The position numbers were made by a program, and so were the translations under genes. Shown piece after piece: positions 51,431-57,768 of a stretch of 57,768 bases of DNA (the first letter of the stretch is position 1; the number at the start of each line of letters is the position of its first letter). The notes under the pieces are model-generated. The model was not told the origin of the DNA. It searched no databases and worked only from the letters and a program-made list of their open reading frames with translations. The DNA comes from Blautia sp. BIOML-A1 (GTDB lineage: Bacteria > Bacillota > Clostridia > Lachnospirales > Lachnospiraceae): the NCBI RefSeq assembly GCF_009883055.1, contig NZ_WWVR01000017.1:1-57768 (forward strand), in the 5' to 3' direction.

Positions 51431-51900
51431 AATCCGGGCACACAATACAGCTACTGTTATCCTGGATGATCACCTGGATCAGCGCCAAATTTCAGGCACT
51501 TGGGATGTTGCTCCTGTGCCTTTTATTCCTTATGTTCATTGATTATATCACAGGAATGCTTGCCAGCCGTAAAGAAGGGATTGACCACCCTGACGATGTT
51601 TCTTATGGATGGCGTTCTCAAAAAGGATTTTGGGGAATTATCAAAAAAACCGGATGCTGGATGGTTATTGCCAGTGCTTTTTCCGTAGATGAACTACTGC
51701 TTCATTCCGCAAAGAGTCTTGGAATCACGTATCCCGGAAACCTCTATCTTGGAGTTTTTGTCACCGTATGGTACTCTCTTAATGAAGTATTATCGATTAT
51801 TGAAAATGCCGGCAGAATGGGAGTTCCCATTCCTCAGAAACTTAAGACATACATTTCCATTCTAAAAAAAGAAATTAATGATAAAGACGGCCTTCCATAA
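51427..51900 (+). CDS. phage-type holin (TcdE/BhlA-like holin family)
   Basis: This 157-residue protein has about three membrane segments and the signature FLMFIDYITGMLASRKEGI followed by YGWRSQKGFWGIIKKTGCW, typical for phage holin family 4 (TcdE-type). Holins form membrane lesions that let cell-wall hydrolases or toxins leave the cell. It is translationally coupled to the sigma factor (ATGA). The hydrolase at 55603 is the likely partner. It is complete and ends with a Lys-rich tail. Confidence 0.93.
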   Translation: MKSGHTIQLLLSWMITWISAKFQALGMLLLCLLFLMFIDYITGMLASRKEGIDHPDDVSYGWRSQKGFWGIIKKTGCWMVIASAFSVDELLLHSAKSLGITYPGNLYLGVFVTVWYSLNEVLSIIENAGRMGVPIPQKLKTYISILKKEINDKDGLP

Positions 51901-51916
51901 TGAAGTGCTGTCTCTT

Positions 51917-52627
51917 TTAATCCAGTCTCAGCAGTTCATGTATCTTTTCTTTTACATAAGCTCTGTGTGCAGTACTAACCGTTAATTCTGCTCCACTTTC
52001 CATAATGATTTTTGAAGATTGGTATTGGGATATATGATGATAGTTTACTAGATATGACTGATGAATCCTGATAAAAGGAATAACGGAATTCTCCAACTCC
52101 TCTTCAGTGTCTGACAGTTTCCCATAGAAATAATCTGTACCTTGCTTTGTATGAATATAAATTTTACGATATATACTTTCAAAATAAAAGATATCTTTTA
52201 ACCGTATTTTGTTTTCCCGGTAATGATTCCTATAAGAAAAATAAAGAATCCTTGTCTCCAGAATATCCAATGCTTTCTTCAGGCATTGCCGAAACTGATC
52301 CGGATACAGCGGTTTCTTCAAAAATCCAATTGGCCTCATCTCAAACAATTGGAGAGCATATTCTTCATAACCGGAAATATAAATCAGCTGTACATCTTCA
52401 TCAATTTCTCTGATTGTTTTCGCTGCACGGATACCATCTATTTGTTTCATCTCTATATCCATAAAAATAATATCAAAACAGTTTCCCTGCCGCATGGATT
52501 CCAACAAAGTATATCCATCAAAATAAATACAAATCTCAAAAGAATATGCCCTGCCAAAATCCAAAATCAGTTCTTCTACCCGCGTTGTAAATACAATGTC
52601 ATCATCACAAATAGCAACCCTTATCAT
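51917..52627 (-). CDS. LytTR family response regulator 2
   Basis: This 236-residue regulator has receiver motifs IRVAICDDDIVF, IIFMDIEMK and GFLKKPLYPDQF and a LytTR domain (KDIFYFESIYRKIYIHTKQG; FIRIHQSYLVNYHHI). It parallels the regulator at 50017. Its start overlaps the XRE gene stop by 4 bp and it converges on the holin gene with only 16 bp between. As the AgrA-like member next to XRE and GHKL genes it is the likely partner of the kinase at 53326. Confidence 0.94.
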   Translation of the reverse strand: MIRVAICDDDIVFTTRVEELILDFGRAYSFEICIYFDGYTLLESMRQGNCFDIIFMDIEMKQIDGIRAAKTIREIDEDVQLIYISGYEEYALQLFEMRPIGFLKKPLYPDQFRQCLKKALDILETRILYFSYRNHYRENKIRLKDIFYFESIYRKIYIHTKQGTDYFYGKLSDTEEELENSVIPFIRIHQSYLVNYHHISQYQSSKIIMESGAELTVSTAHRAYVKEKIHELLRLD

Positions 52628-52983
52628 TTCTTATCCTCCAGATATTTATTCAGCATTACCCGAAATGACAGAAGAAATTCTCTCTCCTCTTTGTTTAAAG
52701 GACGTTGTATTTCAATAGTTAAAAGTTCTTTTCCCTCATGTATTGATGAAAGACAGCCTTTCAGCAATTCATTTGGTGTAGTATCCAAAATCTGACACAG
52801 TCTGATCAGAATATAAAGAGTACAGGTTTTATGCCCATTTTCAAGATTACTGTAATGACCACTGGATATTCCTAATTTTTCTGCAACATAATCCTGTTTA
52901 AAACCTTTCAGATCTCTGATCGCTTTTATTTTCTGTCCGATAAGATAATTATATTTTTTTAGTTCTGTTTTGTTATGCTCCAT
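52624..52983 (-). CDS. XRE family transcriptional regulator 1
   Basis: This 119-residue protein has an N-terminal helix-turn-helix (IGQKIKAIRDLKGFKQDYVA, then EKLGISSGHYSNLENG, about 14-70) and a C-terminal helical tail. AAGGAG seven bases before the ATG supports the start. It is coupled to the LytTR gene. The promoter region upstream carries two 11-bp dyads at 20-bp spacing, suggesting self-regulation. Confidence 0.92.
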   Translation of the reverse strand: MEHNKTELKKYNYLIGQKIKAIRDLKGFKQDYVAEKLGISSGHYSNLENGHKTCTLYILIRLCQILDTTPNELLKGCLSSIHEGKELLTIEIQRPLNKEEREFLLSFRVMLNKYLEDKK

Positions 52984-53013
52984 ACGATGTCTCCTTTTTA
53001 CATCATTGTACGG

Positions 53014-53065
53014 AGTATAGTCTGCAAACTTAAGTTTCTATAAGAATTATTTGTTTTCTATAAGA
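53014..53065 (-). promoter_or_regulatory. XRE/LytTR promoter with tandem operators
   Basis: On the minus strand TATACT (53014-53019) is the -10. Upstream the 11-mer TTTCTATAAGA (plus strand) occurs at 53035-53045 and 53055-53065, exactly 20 bp apart (two helical turns). Each contains the dyad TTCT-ATA-AGA. The nearer copy covers the -35 region, which has no good hexamer of its own, the usual layout for repression or for activator dependence. Confidence 0.6.
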
Positions 53066-53077
53066 CAATTTCATGCA

Positions 53078-53326
53078 TTATTTCAAGCAAAATCCTCCAG
53101 TATCGACAGGAACAGAATCCCTTAATATCCTGTCTGATGAGATGCCAAATTCCCTGCATATTTCAATCAGCACTTCTATGGGACAACTCCTGTTTCCCTT
53201 TTCTATATTATTGTAATAAGAATAAGAAATCCCAAGTATATCGGCCATTTCAGGCTGAGATATATTACGCTGCACCCGTTCCTGACGTATACGATAACCT
53301 ATTAATACCGCATATTCTTTTTCCAT
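53078..53326 (-). CDS. XRE family transcriptional regulator 2
   Basis: This 82-residue protein is a bare helix-turn-helix domain (IGYRIRQERVQRNISQPEMA, then DILGISYSYYNNIEKG). The ATG shares a base with the kinase stop (TGATG) and AGGAGG lies upstream inside the kinase gene, so kinase and regulator are co-translated. It likely controls genes of this locus, for example through the dyads at 53035-53065. Confidence 0.9.
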   Translation of the reverse strand: MEKEYAVLIGYRIRQERVQRNISQPEMADILGISYSYYNNIEKGNRSCPIEVLIEICREFGISSDRILRDSVPVDTGGFCLK

Positions 53327-54648
53327 CAGTTTTCCTCCTGATCAGTTTTATTTTCTACCCTGGGAAGCATCACAGACGCCTGAAAAATCCCATTTTCCAC
53401 ATTTGTGTAAATACTTACCTGACATTCCTCTACCGCACGTTTTACTGATAATAATCCCATTCCATGACCCTCTTCGTTTTTAGTAGTAAGAAAATGGCCT
53501 CCCTTTTTCATTAAGCTTTGTTCCATACATGGATTCTTGATCAAGATGAAAAGATTATCTACTTTCAGCATCATTTCCAAATAAATCTGTCTTTCCTCTT
53601 CCTTTAATTTTTGTGTCCCTTCAATAGCATTGTCCAATAAATTCCCAATAATAATACACAAATTATCTTCCGGCCATTTCAGATCAAAAGGAATCGCTAT
53701 TTCAGCCTGAAAATCAATATTAAGTGATTTCATGTAGGGAATTTTATAATTGATCAGTCCGTCGACCAATATGTTTCCACTATTTACAATTCCCTGATGG
53801 GACAATCCTCTGGAGTTCAGCAATTCATCTATGTATTTACAGACTTCCTCATCCTTCTTCTGACGGATCAGCTCTTCCATATAAATCAAATGATTTTTCA
53901 TGTCATGTTTCAAAAGACGAAATTCCTTCACAGCCTCTTCTCTTTCAGAAATCTGAACGCGATAAGCTTCCACCTGCGTCTGGTAAACCATATTACGTGT
54001 CTCCAGTTCAGCCTTCTCACCCAGACCTTCGTAAATTTTAATAATGATAATTGACATAATTATCATCATTATAGCAATAAACAAAGCATAATACCCATAC
54101 TCTTTATCTTGCAAATTCCAATAAATCCTAAAAGCTCCATAATCAATAATCAACGTTTCTAGTCCCAAGAAAATCAAGATAAGCCAATTTTGACTTCCAA
54201 TCTTTCTATTATATTTAATCTTTAAAAACTTAGAAACAATAGTTATTATAAGCGTAAATACACACCATTCCAAAATCATTCCCAAATCAAATAATTTAGA
54301 GTCAAAAGCCTCTTTTGCATATAATATATAAAATAAAGATATTACAAAATACTCACATACCAGAGCCATCATACTCCATATCACCGTATGAAGAAAAAGC
54401 TCTGTGTATTTTCCTCTATAAACCAAAAATATAAAAAATAAATTTGTTAAAAACATTATCGTAATATTTTCATACACTCCCATATTAGGAATAAAGTACG
54501 TAATAACATAAAACAATACTACAATAATAATATTTTTTTTGCTTATCTCTCGAAATTTTTTTTCAAAGACTGCGCCCATATAAACTGTCAAGCAATAATA
54601 CCTTAATACAAAACTAATAATATTCATGTATTCAAACATCTCTTTCAT
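53326..54648 (-). CDS. AgrC-like GHKL sensor histidine kinase
   Basis: This 440-residue protein has six to seven N-terminal membrane helices (about 1-200), a coiled coil, the phospho-acceptor box RLLKHDMKNHL (about 245), and a GHKL ATPase with the N-box IIGNLLDNAIEG and G-box EEGHGMGLLSVKRAV. This is the architecture of AgrC, the receptor of cyclic peptide signals. It is divergent from agrD-agrB, 139 bp away, and co-translated with an XRE gene. The AgrD peptide at 54788 is its probable ligand. Confidence 0.92.
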   Translation of the reverse strand: MKEMFEYMNIISFVLRYYCLTVYMGAVFEKKFREISKKNIIIVVLFYVITYFIPNMGVYENITIMFLTNLFFIFLVYRGKYTELFLHTVIWSMMALVCEYFVISLFYILYAKEAFDSKLFDLGMILEWCVFTLIITIVSKFLKIKYNRKIGSQNWLILIFLGLETLIIDYGAFRIYWNLQDKEYGYYALFIAIMMIIMSIIIIKIYEGLGEKAELETRNMVYQTQVEAYRVQISEREEAVKEFRLLKHDMKNHLIYMEELIRQKKDEEVCKYIDELLNSRGLSHQGIVNSGNILVDGLINYKIPYMKSLNIDFQAEIAIPFDLKWPEDNLCIIIGNLLDNAIEGTQKLKEEERQIYLEMMLKVDNLFILIKNPCMEQSLMKKGGHFLTTKNEEGHGMGLLSVKRAVEECQVSIYTNVENGIFQASVMLPRVENKTDQEEN

Positions 54649-54734
54649 TTATCTCCTTCATTTTATATATGCTATTTGCATAAAGAAAAGCAAAATTTAA
54701 CTTTAATTATATTTTTATCGATATTTCTGTATTT

Positions 54735-54765
54735 TTGCACAAATTTATATATAATCTTTTATACT
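54735..54765 (+). promoter_or_regulatory. possible agrD promoter
   Basis: TTGCAC (54735-54740) and TATACT (54760-54765) are 19 bp apart, slightly wide, ending 22 bp before the ATG. The wide spacer would fit dependence on an activator such as a LytTR regulator. Confidence 0.35.
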
Positions 54766-54787
54766 TCAAGAAAGGAATTTTAATATC

Positions 54788-54931
54788 ATGAGATTCTTAA
54801 AAAACACATTAACCTCTCTTATCGTTCTTAGTATATTTTTTTACACAAATTGTATGGGATTTTTCCATGACAATATCCCACCAGATAATCTGGACCAATG
54901 GCTTCTCCAAAAGCGTAAACACTATGATTGA
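54788..54931 (+). CDS. agrD: AgrD-like cyclic autoinducer precursor
   Basis: This 47-residue peptide was found by reading the DNA upstream of agrB. It has an amphipathic/hydrophobic leader (MRFLKNTLTSLIVLSIFF), a core YTNCMGFF in which Cys22 is followed by four residues (a thiolactone ring of Cys with the last Phe), and a charged tail HDNIPPDNLDQWLLQKRKHY with the P-x-x-L type pattern seen in AgrD recognition tails. The tail is cut by AgrB. The gene overlaps agrB by 65 bp in another frame, which is unusual. AAGGAA lies a little far (11 bp) from the ATG. Confidence 0.8.
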   Translation: MRFLKNTLTSLIVLSIFFYTNCMGFFHDNIPPDNLDQWLLQKRKHYD

Positions 54932-55511
54932 TTCCTTACTACGCAAATTGGAAATTCCAGAAAACGATCTCCCCTATTACCGATACGGGATTGTCTCTCT
55001 TCTGGAGCTCATTAGTGTTCAGTTTCTGTGTATCCTATGGGCAGCATTCCGCCACCAGATCATTGATTATTTAATCTTTTATCTAATCTTTCTGATACTT
55101 AGAAAATATGGAGGAGGATTTCATTTTAAAAATTTTCTTCCTTGTTTCATTACCTCTGTGATTTCTATTATTGGATTATTGGAACTGATGCAGCACATAT
55201 ATCTTGGGATATTTCCGTCTGCACTGATCAGTACATTTTCTCTGGTACTAATCATTCTGATATCTCCTGTTCCAAGCGTGGTGGAAACCCTTTCCCAAAA
55301 GGAATTCCAGTTACGTAAACACAGACTGACGATTGTTGCAGGAATACTGGAATTACTGATAATATTATTATATTTTACAAAACAGCTTCATCTGCTCCAT
55401 GTTTGCATGGTGACTTTTCTGTTTATGACAGGAATCCTGATTGCCGGTAAGCTCCGCTTAATCTATTACCATAAGATCAAATATAAGAAAAAACAGCGAA
55501 TAAAAAACTAA
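54867..55511 (+). CDS. agrB: AgrB-like peptide-processing membrane protease
   Basis: This 214-residue membrane protein has about six helices and the catalytic pair His86 and Cys93 in YGGGFHFKNFLPCF, spaced seven residues as in AgrB. AgrB removes the AgrD tail and forms the thiolactone. The C-terminus is basic. The start is uncertain: the ATG at 54867 lies inside agrD; the ATG at 54924 (MIDSLLRKL) overlaps the agrD stop as ATGATTGA and would allow coupled translation but leaves a short N-terminus. The order agrD-agrB is reversed compared with S. aureus. Confidence 0.9.
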   Translation: MTISHQIIWTNGFSKSVNTMIDSLLRKLEIPENDLPYYRYGIVSLLELISVQFLCILWAAFRHQIIDYLIFYLIFLILRKYGGGFHFKNFLPCFITSVISIIGLLELMQHIYLGIFPSALISTFSLVLIILISPVPSVVETLSQKEFQLRKHRLTIVAGILELLIILLYFTKQLHLLHVCMVTFLFMTGILIAGKLRLIYYHKIKYKKKQRIKN

Positions 55512-55602
55512 TTTAGAGAAATTTTTGTTTCAATCTGTCTCCATTAATTCTTCTTATAAAGTGAATTTGCAAATTCCAAAATCACAAAAAGGAGAAAAAA
55601 CA

Positions 55603-57219
55603 ATGACAGATCACGAAAAACTTGTAATGCGAAACATCATCTATGCGGTAGAAACTGGCGGACAGGTTTACGGTCAGAAAAACTACGCTGACTTCACAGA
55701 GGCCTACACAAACAGCTCTTCAGAGCATGCAATTACCATTGGCGCAGGACAGTGGTATGGAAATGAAGCACGGACACTTCTTCTCAATATCAAAGCGGCT
55801 GATGCTGCAACATTTAAAAAACATGATACTGCCGGTGTTGCTGCAGATCTTGCCAAAACAGACTGGTCAAACTACCGGCTTTCCAAAACTTCTGCAAAGG
55901 CTAAAGCTATTGTGAATATTATTAATTCCACTGTCGGCCGCCGTTGTCAGGATCAGCTTATGGATACTCAGATGGAAGCTTACGTAAAGGAAGCAGCTGC
56001 ACTTGGGGTTTCCAATATGGATGCTAAAATGATGTGTGCTAATTTCAGACATCAGGGAGGAGCCTCTGCTGTAAAAAGAATTTTGGCAAAAACAACAAAG
56101 CCTTACACTCTGGATCATCTCTACGCAGCCTGCCAGACAGATACCGGAAATCAGGTAGGAGCATATAAGAGTCGTCAGAAGATGGTATATAACGCTCTTA
56201 AAACTCACATCACCAATTATAAGGTTACCGCTGCCGAGGCCATTCAGGCTGCTGTAAAAATTGCCAAAACTGAAATCGGTTATCGTGAGAAAGCATCGAA
56301 TGCAAATCTTGACAGCAAGACCGCAAATGCAGGAACCGCTAATTATACAAAGTATTGGCGGGATGTTGCACCGGAATACCAGGGTCAGGCATGGTGTGCC
56401 TGCTTTATAAGCTGGGTATTTATGAAAGCTTTTGGAAAAGCCACCGCAACCAAACTGTTAAAACACTGGCCATATATTTATGTTCCAACACTGGCAGGAT
56501 TATTCACCAATTATGCTTCCCCCAAAGTCGGAGACATTTTCATGTATCATAATGGATCCGAGTTTTCACATACAGGACTGGTAATTTCAGTAAGTGGTGA
56601 TAAATTTGTAACCATTGAAGGTAATACCAATGATGGAAGCGGTGTCGTTGCTGAAGGAATTGGAGTTTACCAGAAAACAAGGTACAACAGCCAGCTTCCA
56701 GGCTCAAAATTTGCCCGTCCAAATTACAGCATCGTAACCTCAATTAATGGTTCCGGAGGAGACATCACACCACCATCTACATGGGTAACAACCGGTACCG
56801 CTGTATGCACAGGAGATGACGTTTATGTACGCCAGACTCCAGGCGGTACTGTTATGGGTATGGTGTCCAAAGGAACAAAGTTAGAACTGGATGGAACAAG
56901 TTCCGGTGTATGGGTTCATGTAAAAGTGGCAGGAATCGGTATTGGTTACATGCATCAGGATTATGTTGGGAAGGATTCTGGCTCCACAGGCTCTTCCCCG
57001 ATAAAAACAGCACAGAATGCGCTGAACAGCAAATTTAATGCTGGTCTGACAGTAGACGGTATTTGGGGATCTGCCTGCAAAACAGCATATATCAAGGCAA
57101 TACAGTCTGCCCTGAACTCTGTATATGGTGCCGGACTTACAGCTGACGGCATCTGGGGAACAAACACATCTAGGGAGTATCCCAAAGTTTGTGTAAACCT
57201 TCAAACTGATGTAAGATAG
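55603..57219 (+). CDS. modular cell-wall hydrolase (endolysin), 3' end replaced by IS sequence
   Basis: This 538-residue protein has no signal peptide, like a phage endolysin. Residues 1-200 look lysozyme-like (Glu17 in YAVETGGQ; AITIGAGQWYG). Residues about 215-370 form a CHAP/NlpC-type amidase with Cys265 (QAWCACF) and His323 (SHTGLVIS). An SH3-like part (VYVRQTPGG, about 405-450) and two peptidoglycan-binding repeats (LTVDGIWG, LTADGIWG) follow. The last residues after NTSR, about 14, are encoded by the IS256 end, so the second binding repeat is cut short. AAAGGAG precedes the ATG at 55603. The holin at 51427 is the likely partner for release. Confidence 0.88.
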   Translation: MTDHEKLVMRNIIYAVETGGQVYGQKNYADFTEAYTNSSSEHAITIGAGQWYGNEARTLLLNIKAADAATFKKHDTAGVAADLAKTDWSNYRLSKTSAKAKAIVNIINSTVGRRCQDQLMDTQMEAYVKEAAALGVSNMDAKMMCANFRHQGGASAVKRILAKTTKPYTLDHLYAACQTDTGNQVGAYKSRQKMVYNALKTHITNYKVTAAEAIQAAVKIAKTEIGYREKASNANLDSKTANAGTANYTKYWRDVAPEYQGQAWCACFISWVFMKAFGKATATKLLKHWPYIYVPTLAGLFTNYASPKVGDIFMYHNGSEFSHTGLVISVSGDKFVTIEGNTNDGSGVVAEGIGVYQKTRYNSQLPGSKFARPNYSIVTSINGSGGDITPPSTWVTTGTAVCTGDDVYVRQTPGGTVMGMVSKGTKLELDGTSSGVWVHVKVAGIGIGYMHQDYVGKDSGSTGSSPIKTAQNALNSKFNAGLTVDGIWGSACKTAYIKAIQSALNSVYGAGLTADGIWGTNTSREYPKVCVNLQTDVR

Positions 57220-57768
57220 AATTACTCAGTTTGGAGGTTTATTTTATGGCAAGAAAAAAGGATTCACCACAAAAAGCAGCGCTTAGAGAACTCATGGGAA
57301 ACTACCTGAAAGAAAACAATGTAAAAGTAAAAGATGGAACAGATGTTAATTCCATTATGCGGGATATGATGTCTATCATTTTGGAAGGTGCCCTTGATCA
57401 GGAACTGGATGAAGAACTGGGATATTCCAAGTATGATTATCGAAATAAAGAAACCGATAATTCCAGAAATGGACATTCCCAGAAAACGTTACATACCAGT
57501 TACGGAGATATGGAGATTGATATTCCAAGGGATCGAAAAGGTGACTTCGAACCACAGGTTGTAAAGAAGTATCAGAATTCGATTACGCAGGACATGGAAG
57601 AAAAGATCATTTCCATGTACGCAAAAGGAATGACTACTGCCGATATAGAAAGCCACATGCGTGAATTATACGATCTTGAGATCTCCGACAGTACTGTCAG
57701 CCGGATTACTGATAAGATCCTGCCAATAGTAAAAGAATGGCAGGAAAGGCCATTAGAAAGTGTGTATG
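57173..57768 (+). mobile_element. IS256-family insertion sequence (left part, runs off window)
   Basis: The element seems to start near 57173 with GGGAGTATCCCAAAGTTTGT, an IS256-type terminal repeat with the usual TTTGTGTAAA core. It carries a Mutator-type transposase gene starting 73 bp inside. The right end and the expected 8-9 bp target duplication lie beyond the window. Confidence 0.85.
57246..57768 (+). CDS. IS256 family transposase, partial (window edge)
   Basis: The 174 visible residues match the start of Mutator/IS256 transposases: NVKVKDGTDVNSIMRDMM, LEGALDQELDEELGY, RNGHSQKTLHTSYGDMEIDI with PRDRKGDFEPQVV and the first catalytic region beginning at ITQDMEEKIISMYAKGMTT. TTGGAGG lies upstream of the ATG. 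The gene continues past 57768; its catalytic DDE triad is not fully visible. It sits in the same direction as the interrupted hydrolase. Confidence 0.95.
   Translation, partial: MARKKDSPQKAALRELMGNYLKENNVKVKDGTDVNSIMRDMMSIILEGALDQELDEELGYSKYDYRNKETDNSRNGHSQKTLHTSYGDMEIDIPRDRKGDFEPQVVKKYQNSITQDMEEKIISMYAKGMTTADIESHMRELYDLEISDSTVSRITDKILPIVKEWQERPLESVY

Overview
The window looks like a chromosomal segment of a low-to-mid GC gut Firmicute, most likely a Lachnospiraceae (Blautia-like). This is inferred from the V-type ATPase operon, the Gram-positive pel cluster without outer-membrane genes, the Agr system, the codon use and the intergenic hairpins; no rRNA or other species marker is present.

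Positions 1-12213 hold a complete type I-C CRISPR-Cas locus read on the minus strand: DUF3892 gene, cas3, cas5c, cas8c, cas7c, cas4, cas1, cas2, leader, then an array of 46 identical 32-bp repeats and 45 spacers. The most notable feature lies in the noncoding gap between guaA and the cas operon (11779-12213). A degenerate repeat keeps the hairpin and the 11-nt handle of a crRNA, is followed by a 21-nt pseudo-spacer and an intrinsic terminator, and the pseudo-spacer matches (20/21 and 17/21) two sites directly upstream of a consensus promoter (TTGACA-17-TATTAT) that reads into the cas operon. This has the architecture of a crRNA-like RNA that lets Cascade repress its own operon.

Positions 12214-21438 carry guaA, a DUF4832 lipoprotein- or anchor-like protein, and a small cluster: PqqD-HPr-kinase-like fusion, ABC exporter, a small protein with a peptide-like leader (AEGVYAASG), an S26-type peptidase, a stand-alone PqqD protein and an NTP_transf_5 nucleotidyltransferase. 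Together they look like an undescribed peptide- or protein-modification and export system.

Positions 21436-37848 are a single long minus-strand operon for an exopolysaccharide: Stealth-type phosphotransferase, an epimerase-PelD fusion with a c-di-GMP I-site, PelE-like, a large GT-C-like membrane protein, DUF2194 deacetylase-like protein, PelF, PelG, DUF2304, three further glycosyltransferases and a Wzx-type flippase.

Positions 37864-39574 hold tRNA-Lys(CTT), a 91-bp exact duplication of its 3' half plus terminator flanking a 31-aa membrane microprotein gene, and trmB. Positions 39882-48640 hold a nine-gene V-type ATPase operon (G/H, C, I, K, F, E, A, B, D), followed by a DnaA-box cluster and an NlpC/P60 hydrolase.

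Positions 50017-57219 look like a quorum-controlled lysis module: two LytTR response regulators, a sigma factor, a holin, two XRE regulators, a GHKL kinase, AgrD, AgrB and a modular cell-wall hydrolase whose last cell-wall-binding repeat is cut by an IS256-family element that runs off the window end.
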